Assembly: GCA_015231825.1 (NCBI GenBank)
Contig: JADGAV010000004.1
Coordinates: 208,873 to 272,872 of the forward strand
Reading direction: 5' to 3'
Length of the DNA stretch: 64,000 nucleotides
Source of the DNA: SAR324 cluster bacterium
Lineage (GTDB): Bacteria > SAR324 > NAC60-12
Part shown: piece after piece, positions 56,374 to 63,523 of the stretch
How the letters are laid out: each line of letters starts with the position of its first letter
Numbering within the stretch: position 1 is the first letter of the stretch
Notes under the pieces: model-generated
What the model saw: only the letters and a program-made list of their open reading frames with translations
The model's database searches: none
Told to the model about the DNA's origin: nothing
Position numbers and translations under genes: made by a program

Positions 56374-57486
56374 TTAGTCGAACTTTACGATTCCCCGAAT
56401 GTTTTTTCCGGCAAGCAAATCTTCATACCCCTGATTAATTTCATCAAGGGAATAGGTGCGGGTGACCAACTCATCCAACTTGATTTGACCGTGTTCGTAC
56501 ATAGAAAGCAATTTTGGAATTTCAATTCGCGCATTGCTCGTTCCATAAATAGAACCCATCAACGTTTTCTGCGTCAAAACTAATTTAAGCGGACTGATCG
56601 GCAACGTCTCAAAGTGGGAAGGGGTTAACCCGACAACTACGACTTTTCCCATTTTTGCAGCCGCTTCAAAGGCCAAGCCGATCGTTTCCGGATGAGAAAT
56701 TGCTTCAAACGCAAAATCAACTCCAACCCCATCAGTGATTTCCATGACCTTTTCCAGCAAATTTTCTTTTTCAATATTGATGGTATGAGTTGCCCCAAAT
56801 GAGCGGCTCCATTCAAGTTTTTGATCAAATTGGTCTGCTGCAACAATCATGGAGGCATTCACCGAGGCAGCTCCCTGGATGATATTGCTCCCGATTCCCC
56901 CAATTCCGATCACCAAAACACTGCTTCCAGGCCGGACATGCGCCCGATTGACGGCAGCACCAAATCCGCCGACAACACCACAGCCAACCAGGCAGGCTGC
57001 TTCAAATGGATAATTTTTTCCAATCACACAAACCGACTGCTGATGCACAACGGTCAGTTCACTAAACGCACCCAAGAGGCAGAATTGTCCGACATTTTGC
57101 CCGTTTTGCTTATGCATCCGAAAGCTTCCATCCGGTTGAGGTCCTTTGGCGATGGAGGGTCCTAAAGCACAGGCATGCGTATCCCCGGCCAGGCACCAGC
57201 GGCATTTTCCGCAGGAAGGGATAAACATCAGGACCACATGGTCCCCGGGGCGAATATCCGTTACACCGTGTCCCACTTTTGTCACAATACCGGCACCTTC
57301 GTGCCCCAGGACCATCGGTCTCATCCCCACCGGGCGGTTTCCTGCCAAGGCATGATAGTCAGAATGACACAGGCCGACTGCTGACATTTTGACACAAACT
57401 TCATTGGTCTTGGGTTCATCAAGGTCCAACGTTTCAATCACAAGTGGATGACCTTCTTCATAAGAAACGGCAGCACGTGTTTTCAT
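56374..57486 (-). CDS. Zinc-dependent alcohol dehydrogenase
   Basis: 370 residues from the ATG at 57486 (AGAGAG upstream; the frame is open further to 57618 but the family starts here). Medium-chain dehydrogenase/reductase. Catalytic zinc: GLCHSDYHAL (Cys) and GHEGAGIV (His-Glu). Structural zinc: four Cys in CGKCRWCLAGDTHAC. The Rossmann motif is VIGIGGIGSNIIQG with a cofactor-binding Asp in VAADQF, suggesting NAD(H). It resembles class III/NDMA-type enzymes in length. It lies just beyond the aminotransferase-decarboxylase operon and could reduce the aldehyde made there. Confidence 0.92.
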   Translation of the reverse strand: MKTRAAVSYEEGHPLVIETLDLDEPKTNEVCVKMSAVGLCHSDYHALAGNRPVGMRPMVLGHEGAGIVTKVGHGVTDIRPGDHVVLMFIPSCGKCRWCLAGDTHACALGPSIAKGPQPDGSFRMHKQNGQNVGQFCLLGAFSELTVVHQQSVCVIGKNYPFEAACLVGCGVVGGFGAAVNRAHVRPGSSVLVIGIGGIGSNIIQGAASVNASMIVAADQFDQKLEWSRSFGATHTINIEKENLLEKVMEITDGVGVDFAFEAISHPETIGLAFEAAAKMGKVVVVGLTPSHFETLPISPLKLVLTQKTLMGSIYGTSNARIEIPKLLSMYEHGQIKLDELVTRTYSLDEINQGYEDLLAGKNIRGIVKFD

Positions 57487-57538
57487 AATACACTCTCTTG
57501 TAGTGTTATCTTTAATCGGGTTTTGAAAGTCATTCCTC

Positions 57539-58396
57539 TCACAAAAGGTACCATTTGCTGATCGATTCATGCAATTGTTCGGAAGTGAATTGCTTCTCAA
57601 CCAGACTGAGAAATTCATTTACTTCTTCAGGTGTTGCAAGCAATTCACTGGCTAGCACGCCAAGCTCGTAGACCGATTCGCTCATCGGCAAAATCTCGTC
57701 AATATGAAGACTTTCGTGATTTCGATGCTGAAGCAGATATTGATAGCTTTTCTCATATATTTCAGCATCATAGTCACCGTATTTAAATGGCTTACTGGTA
57801 AAACCAAGGCGGACTGCGAGTTCGTGAATCAATTGCCAGTTTTGATTGACAACTGCTGGAGGAGCGTCCAGAGATTCCCTTTGGTGTCGGGGCTTGGCGA
57901 TACTCTCCCGTCGACGAAGAACGATGTGATCACGAACTTTACGAGAAGGAACGGGAATAAAAATCCGGGTTGAATCGTGGGCAAGAATGGGTTCTGCTTC
58001 ATCCTTGTGAATTTGAACCAATTCAATCAAGCGATTGCCCACAAGAGGAATTTCTCCGACCAGAATATGCTGGTCATCGGCAAACTTTTTGTGCCAGTTC
58101 AAAATTCCTGTGCGAGCCCAAATGCCAACGGCTTTACGAATTGCGGCATGAGTGATCCCCTCGATTTCAGGATATTTATCTAAAATCTCCCTGCTTTGAA
58201 AAGGTTCTCTGGCTACATCCCACTGCATTGAATGAACAATCCTGCCTTTTTGATATGCAATCTTTGCAAACTGCTGAATATATAGACTTTTCCCAACCCC
58301 TGGCAAGCCAGCAAAAAAGACGATTCTTTGTCGGGAAGCATCTTGAAAAGTCTGAAACAATTCAGAATCCGGAGAAATTATGATCTCTTTTTCCAT
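57539..58396 (-). CDS. Unrecognised P-loop NTPase/kinase-like protein
   Basis: 285 residues. A clear Walker A lies near the N-terminus: FFAGLPGVGKSLYIQQFA (residues about 27-44). Further conserved-looking parts are HILVGEIPLVGNRLIELVQ and a basic segment PVPSRKVRDHIVLRRR that could be a mobile lid like those of small-molecule kinases. No helicase or AAA sensor motifs are evident. Its ATG overlaps the stop of the ThDP enzyme gene by one base (TAATG), so it is translationally coupled to that pathway, which argues for phosphorylation of an intermediate. The family is unknown to me. Confidence 0.72.
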   Translation of the reverse strand: MEKEIIISPDSELFQTFQDASRQRIVFFAGLPGVGKSLYIQQFAKIAYQKGRIVHSMQWDVAREPFQSREILDKYPEIEGITHAAIRKAVGIWARTGILNWHKKFADDQHILVGEIPLVGNRLIELVQIHKDEAEPILAHDSTRIFIPVPSRKVRDHIVLRRRESIAKPRHQRESLDAPPAVVNQNWQLIHELAVRLGFTSKPFKYGDYDAEIYEKSYQYLLQHRNHESLHIDEILPMSESVYELGVLASELLATPEEVNEFLSLVEKQFTSEQLHESISKWYLL

Positions 58397-60000
58397 TATC
58401 GAAACCTGTCTGCACTGGGCATATCCCCGACAGGAATCTCAACAAGAGTCGGAACATTGACAGATGCCCCGGCCCGGATTGCATGCCGAACATCTTCAGG
58501 AGATTTCGCCCGAAACGCCTGTGCACCAAATGACTCGGCCAGCTTTACAAAATCCGGGTTGAGGAGGTCGGTCGCAATCACTCGTCCCCCATAATCGTTT
58601 TTCTGCATCTGTTGGACGTTACCATATTGATTGTTGTTGAAGAGCAGGATGATCACTGGGATCTGCTGCTGTACGGCGGTTGCCAACTCCTGTGCATTAA
58701 AAAGAAATCCGCCATCGCCTGCGATTGAGACCACAAGGCGATCCGGTCGGGCAACTTTGACACCGATAGCTGTCGGAAAACCATAGCCCAAAGTCCCCTG
58801 GTAACCTGTGCTGATGTACGTCCGCGGGTGATAGGCGGGCCATGTGATGCGACTGGCAAATCCGACCTGAGTCAGTTCATCAACAAAGATTCCATCGTCT
58901 CCCAATTCTTCCCTGATGACCTTTAAAAAAGCAAGTTGAGGTTCCAAGATGGAAACCGACTGATCCCACCAGGCTCTGAGTTCCTTCAATTCAGATTCTC
59001 GAGAAGAACGAATTCGACCAACTGAGGCAAGACTTTCGAGCAGAGGACCGAGCGCGTCTTCTGCCCTCACAGTGATGGCAATTTCCGGCTTTAAAAACTT
59101 CATGTGGCTGCGCGGATCGACATCGATGCGAATGATTTTAGGACGATGTTGTTTCGCCCATTTCTGCGCAGGAATTCGCATATTGCTTCCAACGGAAAGG
59201 ACCACGTCCGCCTTCTGCCAGTATTTTTCCGCGGGTGGCTGCTGGAGTGAAAGGTAATGACGGGCATCCAAAATCCCTTTGCCCGTTCGATACGCAACCA
59301 CCGGAGCCTGCAGCATTTCTGCTAATTTTGTGATTTCTTCACTCACGTCTTGAGCTCCGCTGCCGACAAAAATCATCGGGTTTTCAGAATCTCCCAAAAG
59401 CTGTGCAGCCTGTTCAATCAGGTTTTCATCCAAAGGCGGGTTATATACCGGGGGAAAGGGTGACGAAAAATCTACAACAGCCTTCTGTTGAAGCACATCC
59501 ATAGGGATTTCCAAACCAACCGGTCTTGGCATGCCTGAGTGCATTTGCCGGATTCCTTCCGAAAATAAGCGAGCAATGTCACTGGGACTTTCCGCGCGAT
59601 CTGCCCATTTGCTCAATGTTCGCAAAACTTCCAGCTGATTGTTAATTTCATGGAGCACTCCTTGCTCGCGGCCGATAGCAGCGGAAGGAATTTGTCCGGT
59701 AAGACAAAACACTTTCGCATTGAGAGCATAAGCCGTGGCAAGAGCAGCCGATGAATTGAGAAACCCCGGACCTGGAACGACGCTATACATTCCGACTTTA
59801 CCGCTCGCTAATGCATACCCAAGTGCCATATAGCCGGCACCTTGCTCATGGCGTGTGTGGATGACACGAATTTTTTGACCATGATCAAAAAGGGCATTGA
59901 AGAACCAGTCGTTCTGGATTCCTGGTAAACAAAAAAGAGTTTCAATCTTATGGGTCAACAGACATTCCACAACCGCTTCGCCACCCGTCATTTCTTTCAT
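58396..60000 (-). CDS. Thiamine-diphosphate-dependent decarboxylase/synthase
   Basis: About 534 residues, acetolactate-synthase-like fold. The N-terminal PYR domain has the catalytic Glu in THTRHEQGAGYMALGYA (Glu54 of the longest form); the central domain has GSGAQDVSEEITKLAEML; the PP domain has the ThDP motif AGDGGFLFNAQELATA...NNNQYGN. The FAD-site signature of true acetolactate synthase is not clear, so an indolepyruvate-, phenylpyruvate- or benzoylformate-type decarboxylase is equally likely. The ATG at 60000 is preferred; a TTG at 60006 overlaps the aminotransferase stop. It is tightly coupled on both sides. Confidence 0.88.
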   Translation of the reverse strand: MKEMTGGEAVVECLLTHKIETLFCLPGIQNDWFFNALFDHGQKIRVIHTRHEQGAGYMALGYALASGKVGMYSVVPGPGFLNSSAALATAYALNAKVFCLTGQIPSAAIGREQGVLHEINNQLEVLRTLSKWADRAESPSDIARLFSEGIRQMHSGMPRPVGLEIPMDVLQQKAVVDFSSPFPPVYNPPLDENLIEQAAQLLGDSENPMIFVGSGAQDVSEEITKLAEMLQAPVVAYRTGKGILDARHYLSLQQPPAEKYWQKADVVLSVGSNMRIPAQKWAKQHRPKIIRIDVDPRSHMKFLKPEIAITVRAEDALGPLLESLASVGRIRSSRESELKELRAWWDQSVSILEPQLAFLKVIREELGDDGIFVDELTQVGFASRITWPAYHPRTYISTGYQGTLGYGFPTAIGVKVARPDRLVVSIAGDGGFLFNAQELATAVQQQIPVIILLFNNNQYGNVQQMQKNDYGGRVIATDLLNPDFVKLAESFGAQAFRAKSPEDVRHAIRAGASVNVPTLVEIPVGDMPSADRFR

Positions 60001-60002
60001 AA

Positions 60003-61091
60003 TCAAGATTCCATTTTGAGATGATCAACAATTTCCCTCATTGCTGCTATGAACTGTAAGTTTGCTTCAGGCAAAGAAACTGTAACGCGGACATGGTGAG
60101 GAAGATCAAAAGCGGCTCGCACCATCACCCCAAATGAGAGAAGACGATCCACTAAATCCTTTGCCATGAGATCTCCTGGACATTCAAAAAGAAGAAAATT
60201 TGCTTGACTGGGCCAGACACGGATATTCAAATTTTCCAGTTCTTTCTGCAGCCAATGTCGCTGTTTAGTATTGTTTTCCAGCGTTATAGAAATATGTTCC
60301 TGATCCTGCAATGCTGCAATCATTGCGACCATACTGGAACTGCTCATATGAAAACTTCGCTTTCCTGAAGCAATCTTTGCAATTATTTCTGGAGTGGAAA
60401 TCGCATACCCGATCCGCATTCCTGCCAGTCCAAATACTTTTGAAAAACTATGCAAAATAACGATATTGCGCTTGTCGAGGACACACTGAATTGCATCGGG
60501 AAGTTCAATTTCAGTTGCATATTGAAAATAAACCGCATCATAGACCAATAAAGTACCCGATGGAATACATTCCAATATTTTTTCCAATTCCTGCTGGCCG
60601 AAACAAGTTCCTGTCGGATTATTAGGGTTGCAGACGTAGACCAATTTAGTATTGGAGCGGACAGCACGAGAAAGCATTCCGCTGTCGATTTGAAAAGTCT
60701 CCGGATCGAGCGGGCACTCTATGATCTCGGCTCCTTTTTTTGCGGCAGAAGAAACATAGGATCCAAATGCTGGCGGACACACGACAACACTGTTGGAATG
60801 ATCAAAACTGGCATCTTCTATGAGACCTATCAAATCAACCGCACCATGACCAGTTGTGAAGTTTTCCACAGTAAGACCTCTCTTATGGTAAGAAACCAGT
60901 GCTTCCCTGACAACAGTATCATGACGTTCCGGATAAAAGTGCAAGCCTTTGAGATCGACTGCAATGGCTTCCACTGCTTTGGGAGAGGGGCCAAAGGGAT
61001 TTTCGTTGGACGACATCTTATAAACTTTAATCCCTCCGGTTTTGGAGTGCACATCAGCAATCGTCAAGCCAGGCTGATAGGAATTTTTCAT
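60003..61091 (-). CDS. HisC-like class I/II aminotransferase
   Basis: 362 residues, fold type I PLP enzyme in the histidinol-phosphate aminotransferase group. N-terminal KMSSNENPFGPSPKAVEAI, YVCNPNNPTGT, and Schiff-base Lys in LHSFSKVFGLAGMRIGYA near residue 220 are diagnostic. No other his gene is present, and HisC-like enzymes often act on aromatic or other amino acids, so it may make a 2-oxo acid for the ThDP enzyme. Its ATG overlaps the TGA of the broken marR gene by two bases (ATGA), showing it was the second gene of the operon. Confidence 0.9.
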   Translation of the reverse strand: MKNSYQPGLTIADVHSKTGGIKVYKMSSNENPFGPSPKAVEAIAVDLKGLHFYPERHDTVVREALVSYHKRGLTVENFTTGHGAVDLIGLIEDASFDHSNSVVVCPPAFGSYVSSAAKKGAEIIECPLDPETFQIDSGMLSRAVRSNTKLVYVCNPNNPTGTCFGQQELEKILECIPSGTLLVYDAVYFQYATEIELPDAIQCVLDKRNIVILHSFSKVFGLAGMRIGYAISTPEIIAKIASGKRSFHMSSSSMVAMIAALQDQEHISITLENNTKQRHWLQKELENLNIRVWPSQANFLLFECPGDLMAKDLVDRLLSFGVMVRAAFDLPHHVRVTVSLPEANLQFIAAMREIVDHLKMES

Positions 61092-61395
61092 TTGCTTCTC
61101 CTTTGCCGCAATCTGCCCTGCTCGATTCCTTCTACCAATCGGTCCAGCAGAAATTTCATCTTTTCTGAATTCTTCTTCCCAAGGATAGAAAAAATGTGAT
61201 CCTCTATTTCCATCAATGCGATGAAGGCATGCTGGTTGATCTGTTTCCCGGATTCTGTCGCTTCAATTATACTGACACGTTATCGCTTGCAGAATTCCTC
61301 CGTGTTGCCAATTCCCGATTTTCCAGCGATTTGACGGCCTGGCTCATCAAAGGTTGACTCATATGAGCAAATTCTGTCAGCTTTTTTAGGATAAA
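61088..61395 (-). pseudogene. Broken MarR-family regulator, first gene of the operon
   Basis: The minus strand from about 61395 reads the winged-helix core LKKLTEFAHMSQPLMSQAVK, then SLENRELATRR, and stops at a TAA at 61267-61269. A one-base frame change near 61270-61300 restores the C-terminal half (IIEATESGKQINQHAF onward, then the long dimer helices) down to a TGA at 61088-61090. The N-terminal quarter is replaced by a transposase-like fragment. Two independent lesions make it non-functional. Its overlap with the aminotransferase start shows it once controlled this operon. Confidence 0.82.
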
Positions 61396-61588
61396 TATAC
61401 CCCTCAGCCAACAAGCCCAAACGTTTTAGATGAGCCAACCAAAAAGCATCGAATTTATCATTGGTTAGATAGCTCCACGCCACTGCTAAAGCCTCTTCTT
61501 TTTCTTTGTCAAATTTACAACTATACAAATGACGAGCAACCTCACAAAAACGATGAAACTGCTCATGAACAAATGTTTTTGTGACAAC
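61385..61588 (-). mobile_element. Fragment of an IS110-family-like transposase
   Basis: The minus-strand frame contains FVHEQFHRFCEVARHLYSC, then SYLTNDKFDAFWLAHLKRL and EGYIYPKK. The TNDKFDAFxLA-xLxRLG-ILxEGYIYPK layout matches the segment around the last acidic residue of the IS110 DEDD catalytic domain, as I remember it. Both ends are missing: the sequence runs into the marR remnant on one side and an attC-like structure on the other. IS1111-type relatives are known to target attC sites, which would fit, but no intact ends were found. Confidence 0.5.
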
Positions 61589-61695
61589 GCAAAACTGAGC
61601 TGCGGCTGCACCGGACTTTATGTTAATGATTCACTTGCCAAGAAGGACAAACTTGAATCCATCAGGGGCGATATGCAGTCAGCTCCAGTTATTTG
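61581..61695 (-). repeat. Possible long integron attC site (weakest of three)
   Basis: Read on the minus strand it opens with CAAATAAC (61688-61695), the same 1L box as the site at 62556-62642, and ends near GTTGTCAC (61581-61588). Outer arms pair imperfectly: GCAGTCAGCTCCAGTT at 61674-61689 with AACTGAGCTGC at 61593-61603, with an inner GATTCA/TGAATC stem. Its 115-bp length is like VCR-type attC. It begins 28 nt after the stop of the first antitoxin, where a cassette end is expected. The transposase-like frame runs into it, which weakens the call. Confidence 0.4.
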
Positions 61696-61722
61696 CTGGA
61701 CAGATGCAGAAATCTGTTGAAT

Positions 61723-62139
61723 CTAGAAAAACAGACTTACAGGAAGCCCAAATGACTCGTGCAACTTTTTGACCTGCTCTAAAGTGATCTGACGTTTTCC
61801 ATTTAGAACTTCCGAAACTCTGCTTTGAGCACCAAATATAGGTGATAGGTCTTTTTGCTTTAGCCCATTTCGTTCCATGAATCGTTTTAATACTTCCGAT
61901 GGTGTAACATCTTCTTTATCAAGTTCTGATACCTCTGGAAAATGGGCTAGTTCATACTTGTCAAGTAATTCGCCCAGATAATCCATAAGGATTTCAAGAT
62001 CGCTTCCTTCCTCTGCTTCATGTTCTAATTGATCAAGACGTACTTTCAGAAGAACATAATCTTCTCTCGATTGAGGAGGGTATAGAAAATTAGCAACTAC
62101 AGGCCAAGCAATTTTTATATCGTCTAATGTTGGAACCAT
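61723..62139 (-). CDS. higA: HigA-type antitoxin of toxin-antitoxin pair 1
   Basis: 138 residues from the ATG at 62139, which has AAGGAGG upstream. The C-terminal helix-turn-helix (LKQKDLSPIFGAQSRVSEVL, then a GKRQIT turn) is of the long HigA/COG5499 type; the N-terminal half binds the toxin. It neutralises HigB and represses the operon. The toxin gene lies 11 nt upstream, so the order is toxin-antitoxin as usual in hig systems. Confidence 0.9.
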   Translation of the reverse strand: MVPTLDDIKIAWPVVANFLYPPQSREDYVLLKVRLDQLEHEAEEGSDLEILMDYLGELLDKYELAHFPEVSELDKEDVTPSEVLKRFMERNGLKQKDLSPIFGAQSRVSEVLNGKRQITLEQVKKLHESFGLPVSLFF

Positions 62140-62150
62140 AGTATCCTCCT

Positions 62151-62435
62151 TTATTTCCAATAGTTTTTATCATATTCAGCATGTGTGAGTATGCTGACAA
62201 TGAACACTTTTTGAGTAAGGTAATTATTTCGAGTTATGAGCCTATACTCATTTCCTCCAATATTGAAAACTGTCCGCCTTCCTACTTTATCCGCATGAGG
62301 ATATAGCAAGCGGATTTCCGCAATATTTTGAAAACTTCCTTTTTTTATTTCTTGAAACCATTTTAACAATGGCGATTTTGATGTTGAATGAATTGTATAA
62401 AACTCAACTAGTCGTTTCTTTGAAATGACGTGCAT
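62151..62435 (-). CDS. higB: HigB-family mRNA interferase toxin (pair 1)
   Basis: 94 residues from the ATG at 62435, preceded by GGAGGG. It matches the HigB_toxin family (RelE-like fold): MHVISKKRLVEFYTIH at the start, TVFNIGGNEYRLITRN in the middle and VSILTHAEYDKNYWK at the end. It cleaves translated mRNA. Antitoxin follows 11 nt later. A palindrome just upstream is the likely operator. Confidence 0.92.
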   Translation of the reverse strand: MHVISKKRLVEFYTIHSTSKSPLLKWFQEIKKGSFQNIAEIRLLYPHADKVGRRTVFNIGGNEYRLITRNNYLTQKVFIVSILTHAEYDKNYWK

Positions 62436-62449
62436 TATTCCCTCCAGAA

Positions 62450-62466
62450 TATACATAAAGTGTATA
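62450..62466 (-). promoter_or_regulatory. higB: Likely HigA operator of pair 1
   Basis: Perfect inverted repeat TATACA-N5-TGTATA, 15-31 nt upstream of the higB start and next to its ribosome site. The position fits autorepression by the antitoxin. A similar GTATAC half-repeat lies near 62508. Confidence 0.6.
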
Positions 62467-62555
62467 CTCTGAATAATTGTAAATCAAGACGTTTTATACC
62501 AGATATGTATACCCTTGATTTGAAACAAGGTAGCTCTCTGTATTCAAAATTTACA

Positions 62556-62642
62556 GTTGTCCGTCGAGTTGAGACGACTTTTGGAGCAGAGTGAGGAACG
62601 AACGGCGCTCCAAAAGTTCGTTCTCAAACGACTTGTTATTTG
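62556..62642 (-). repeat. Integron attC-like site between the two toxin-antitoxin pairs
   Basis: On the minus strand it begins with 1L CAAATAAC and AAGTCGTTTGAG, and folds into a long imperfect stem: CTTTTGGAGC pairs with GCTCCAAAAG, then TTGAG with CTCAA, with unpaired bases in one arm as in attC. The 1L box is the exact complement of the first bases (GTTATTTG) after the site at 63448-63507. The opposite end (1R) is degenerate, with no GTT. Length about 87 bp. Confidence 0.68.
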
Positions 62643-62696
62643 ACTGTGTTTTGACTTTTCGGCTAAGAAACAACGGCTCCACTAACTGCTTCTATT

Positions 62697-62990
62697 TTAT
62701 GCTGCAAATGGTTGAATTTTGTCTATTGATTTTGCTTCTTTCGAACTTGCCACTATCCATAAATCCCAGGAATTTTGTAAATTCATCCACGTTTTGGGAT
62801 TCGTATTTGTAAATTTTCCAATTCGTAGTGCCATATCAGGACTCAATCCACGTTTTTGGTTGACCAACTCATTGATTGTTTTTCTTGATACTCCTAAAGC
62901 ATTGGCTAATTGTCCCTGACTGAGACCTAATTCCATTAGAATGTCTTCTTGCATAAATTCTCCTGGGTGAGTGGGTTTCCTTTTTATCAT
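62697..62990 (-). CDS. HigA/VapI-type antitoxin of pair 2
   Basis: 97 residues with a Cro/CI helix-turn-helix: MIKRKPTHPGEFMQEDIL is the canonical start of VapI/HigA antitoxins, followed by LSQGQLANALGVSRKTINEL and the C-terminal WMNLQNSWDLW. It would repress its own operon and bind the RelE-type toxin encoded 9 nt upstream. The next feature downstream is an attC-like site 55 nt away. Confidence 0.92.
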   Translation of the reverse strand: MIKRKPTHPGEFMQEDILMELGLSQGQLANALGVSRKTINELVNQKRGLSPDMALRIGKFTNTNPKTWMNLQNSWDLWIVASSKEAKSIDKIQPFAA

Positions 62991-62999
62991 GGTATCTCC

Positions 63000-63284
63000 T
63001 TATTTATGATAGTCTTCAAGCAATACCTCATATGCGTTGCCTTCTTGCCAAAGAAATGTGATACGCCATTGCTTATCCACTGAAATCGCATAACGAGTTG
63101 GATTAAAACCTTCCAACGAATGAAATTTGTTAGAAGGAGGAAAACACATATCGTTCAAGTCAACGGCATCATGAAGAAAATCTAATCTTCTTTTTGCTTT
63201 TTTAACCAATTGTTGGCTTATCCCTTTGATACGTTTTGAATAGAATATATTTTCTGAAGTTTTATCTTTGAATGATTTAATCAC
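63000..63284 (-). CDS. RelE/HigB-type toxin of pair 2
   Basis: 94 residues: MIKSFKDKTSENIFYSKRIK at the start, PPSNKFHSLEGFNPTRYAIS and VDKQWRITFLW in the core, and ending LLEDYHK. This is the plasmid-maintenance HigB/RelE_like family; the Arg and Trp of QWRI are the conserved core residues. It is a ribosome-dependent mRNase. It forms a typical toxin-first pair with the VapI-type antitoxin. Confidence 0.92.
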   Translation of the reverse strand: MIKSFKDKTSENIFYSKRIKGISQQLVKKAKRRLDFLHDAVDLNDMCFPPSNKFHSLEGFNPTRYAISVDKQWRITFLWQEGNAYEVLLEDYHK

Positions 63285-63310
63285 AATACGACCTGTATAG
63301 TAGTGCGCTC

Positions 63311-63321
63311 TATGTTACATA
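63311..63321 (-). promoter_or_regulatory. Likely operator of toxin-antitoxin pair 2
   Basis: Short palindrome TATGT-T-ACATA 27-37 nt before the toxin start, flanked on both sides by inverted TGTATAG / CTATACA copies (about 63294 and 63324). Such nested repeats are usual for HigA-type autoregulation. Inference from position only. Confidence 0.45.
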
Positions 63322-63447
63322 TCTATACATAATAATTACTCCAAATATAAAAAGTGTCAATGTCATTCATATATTTCTTGTGGTTCGATTAATTACAAGG
63401 GCTCTGATTATAGCATTTCATTTGGAAGTGCGTTACGTACTAAAAAG

Positions 63448-63507
63448 CAAATAACAACAAGATCACTTGCGGAGCGCAGCGGCGTCAGGTGAAACGACTG
63501 GTTGGGC
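63448..63507 (-). repeat. Integron attC site (59-base-element type)
   Basis: 60 bp. On the minus strand it reads 1L GCCCAAC (perfect RYYYAAC), spacer, 2L TTTCACCTGACGCC, loop, then CAAGTGATCTTGTT and 1R GTTATTTG. The arms TCACTTG and CAGGTGA (plus strand) pair with one wobble. Its length, box order and the GACGCCGCT block match the classical aadA-type 59-base element as I remember it. Together with the complementarity described for the site at 62556 it marks toxin-antitoxin pair 2 as a gene cassette. Confidence 0.78.
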
Positions 63508-63523
63508 CCGTTCCTTCAAGATC

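Noticed and set aside
60003..61091. Annotating the aminotransferase as hisC of histidine biosynthesis
   Set aside because: No other histidine gene is nearby and its operon partners are a ThDP enzyme and a P-loop protein, so only the family is assigned.
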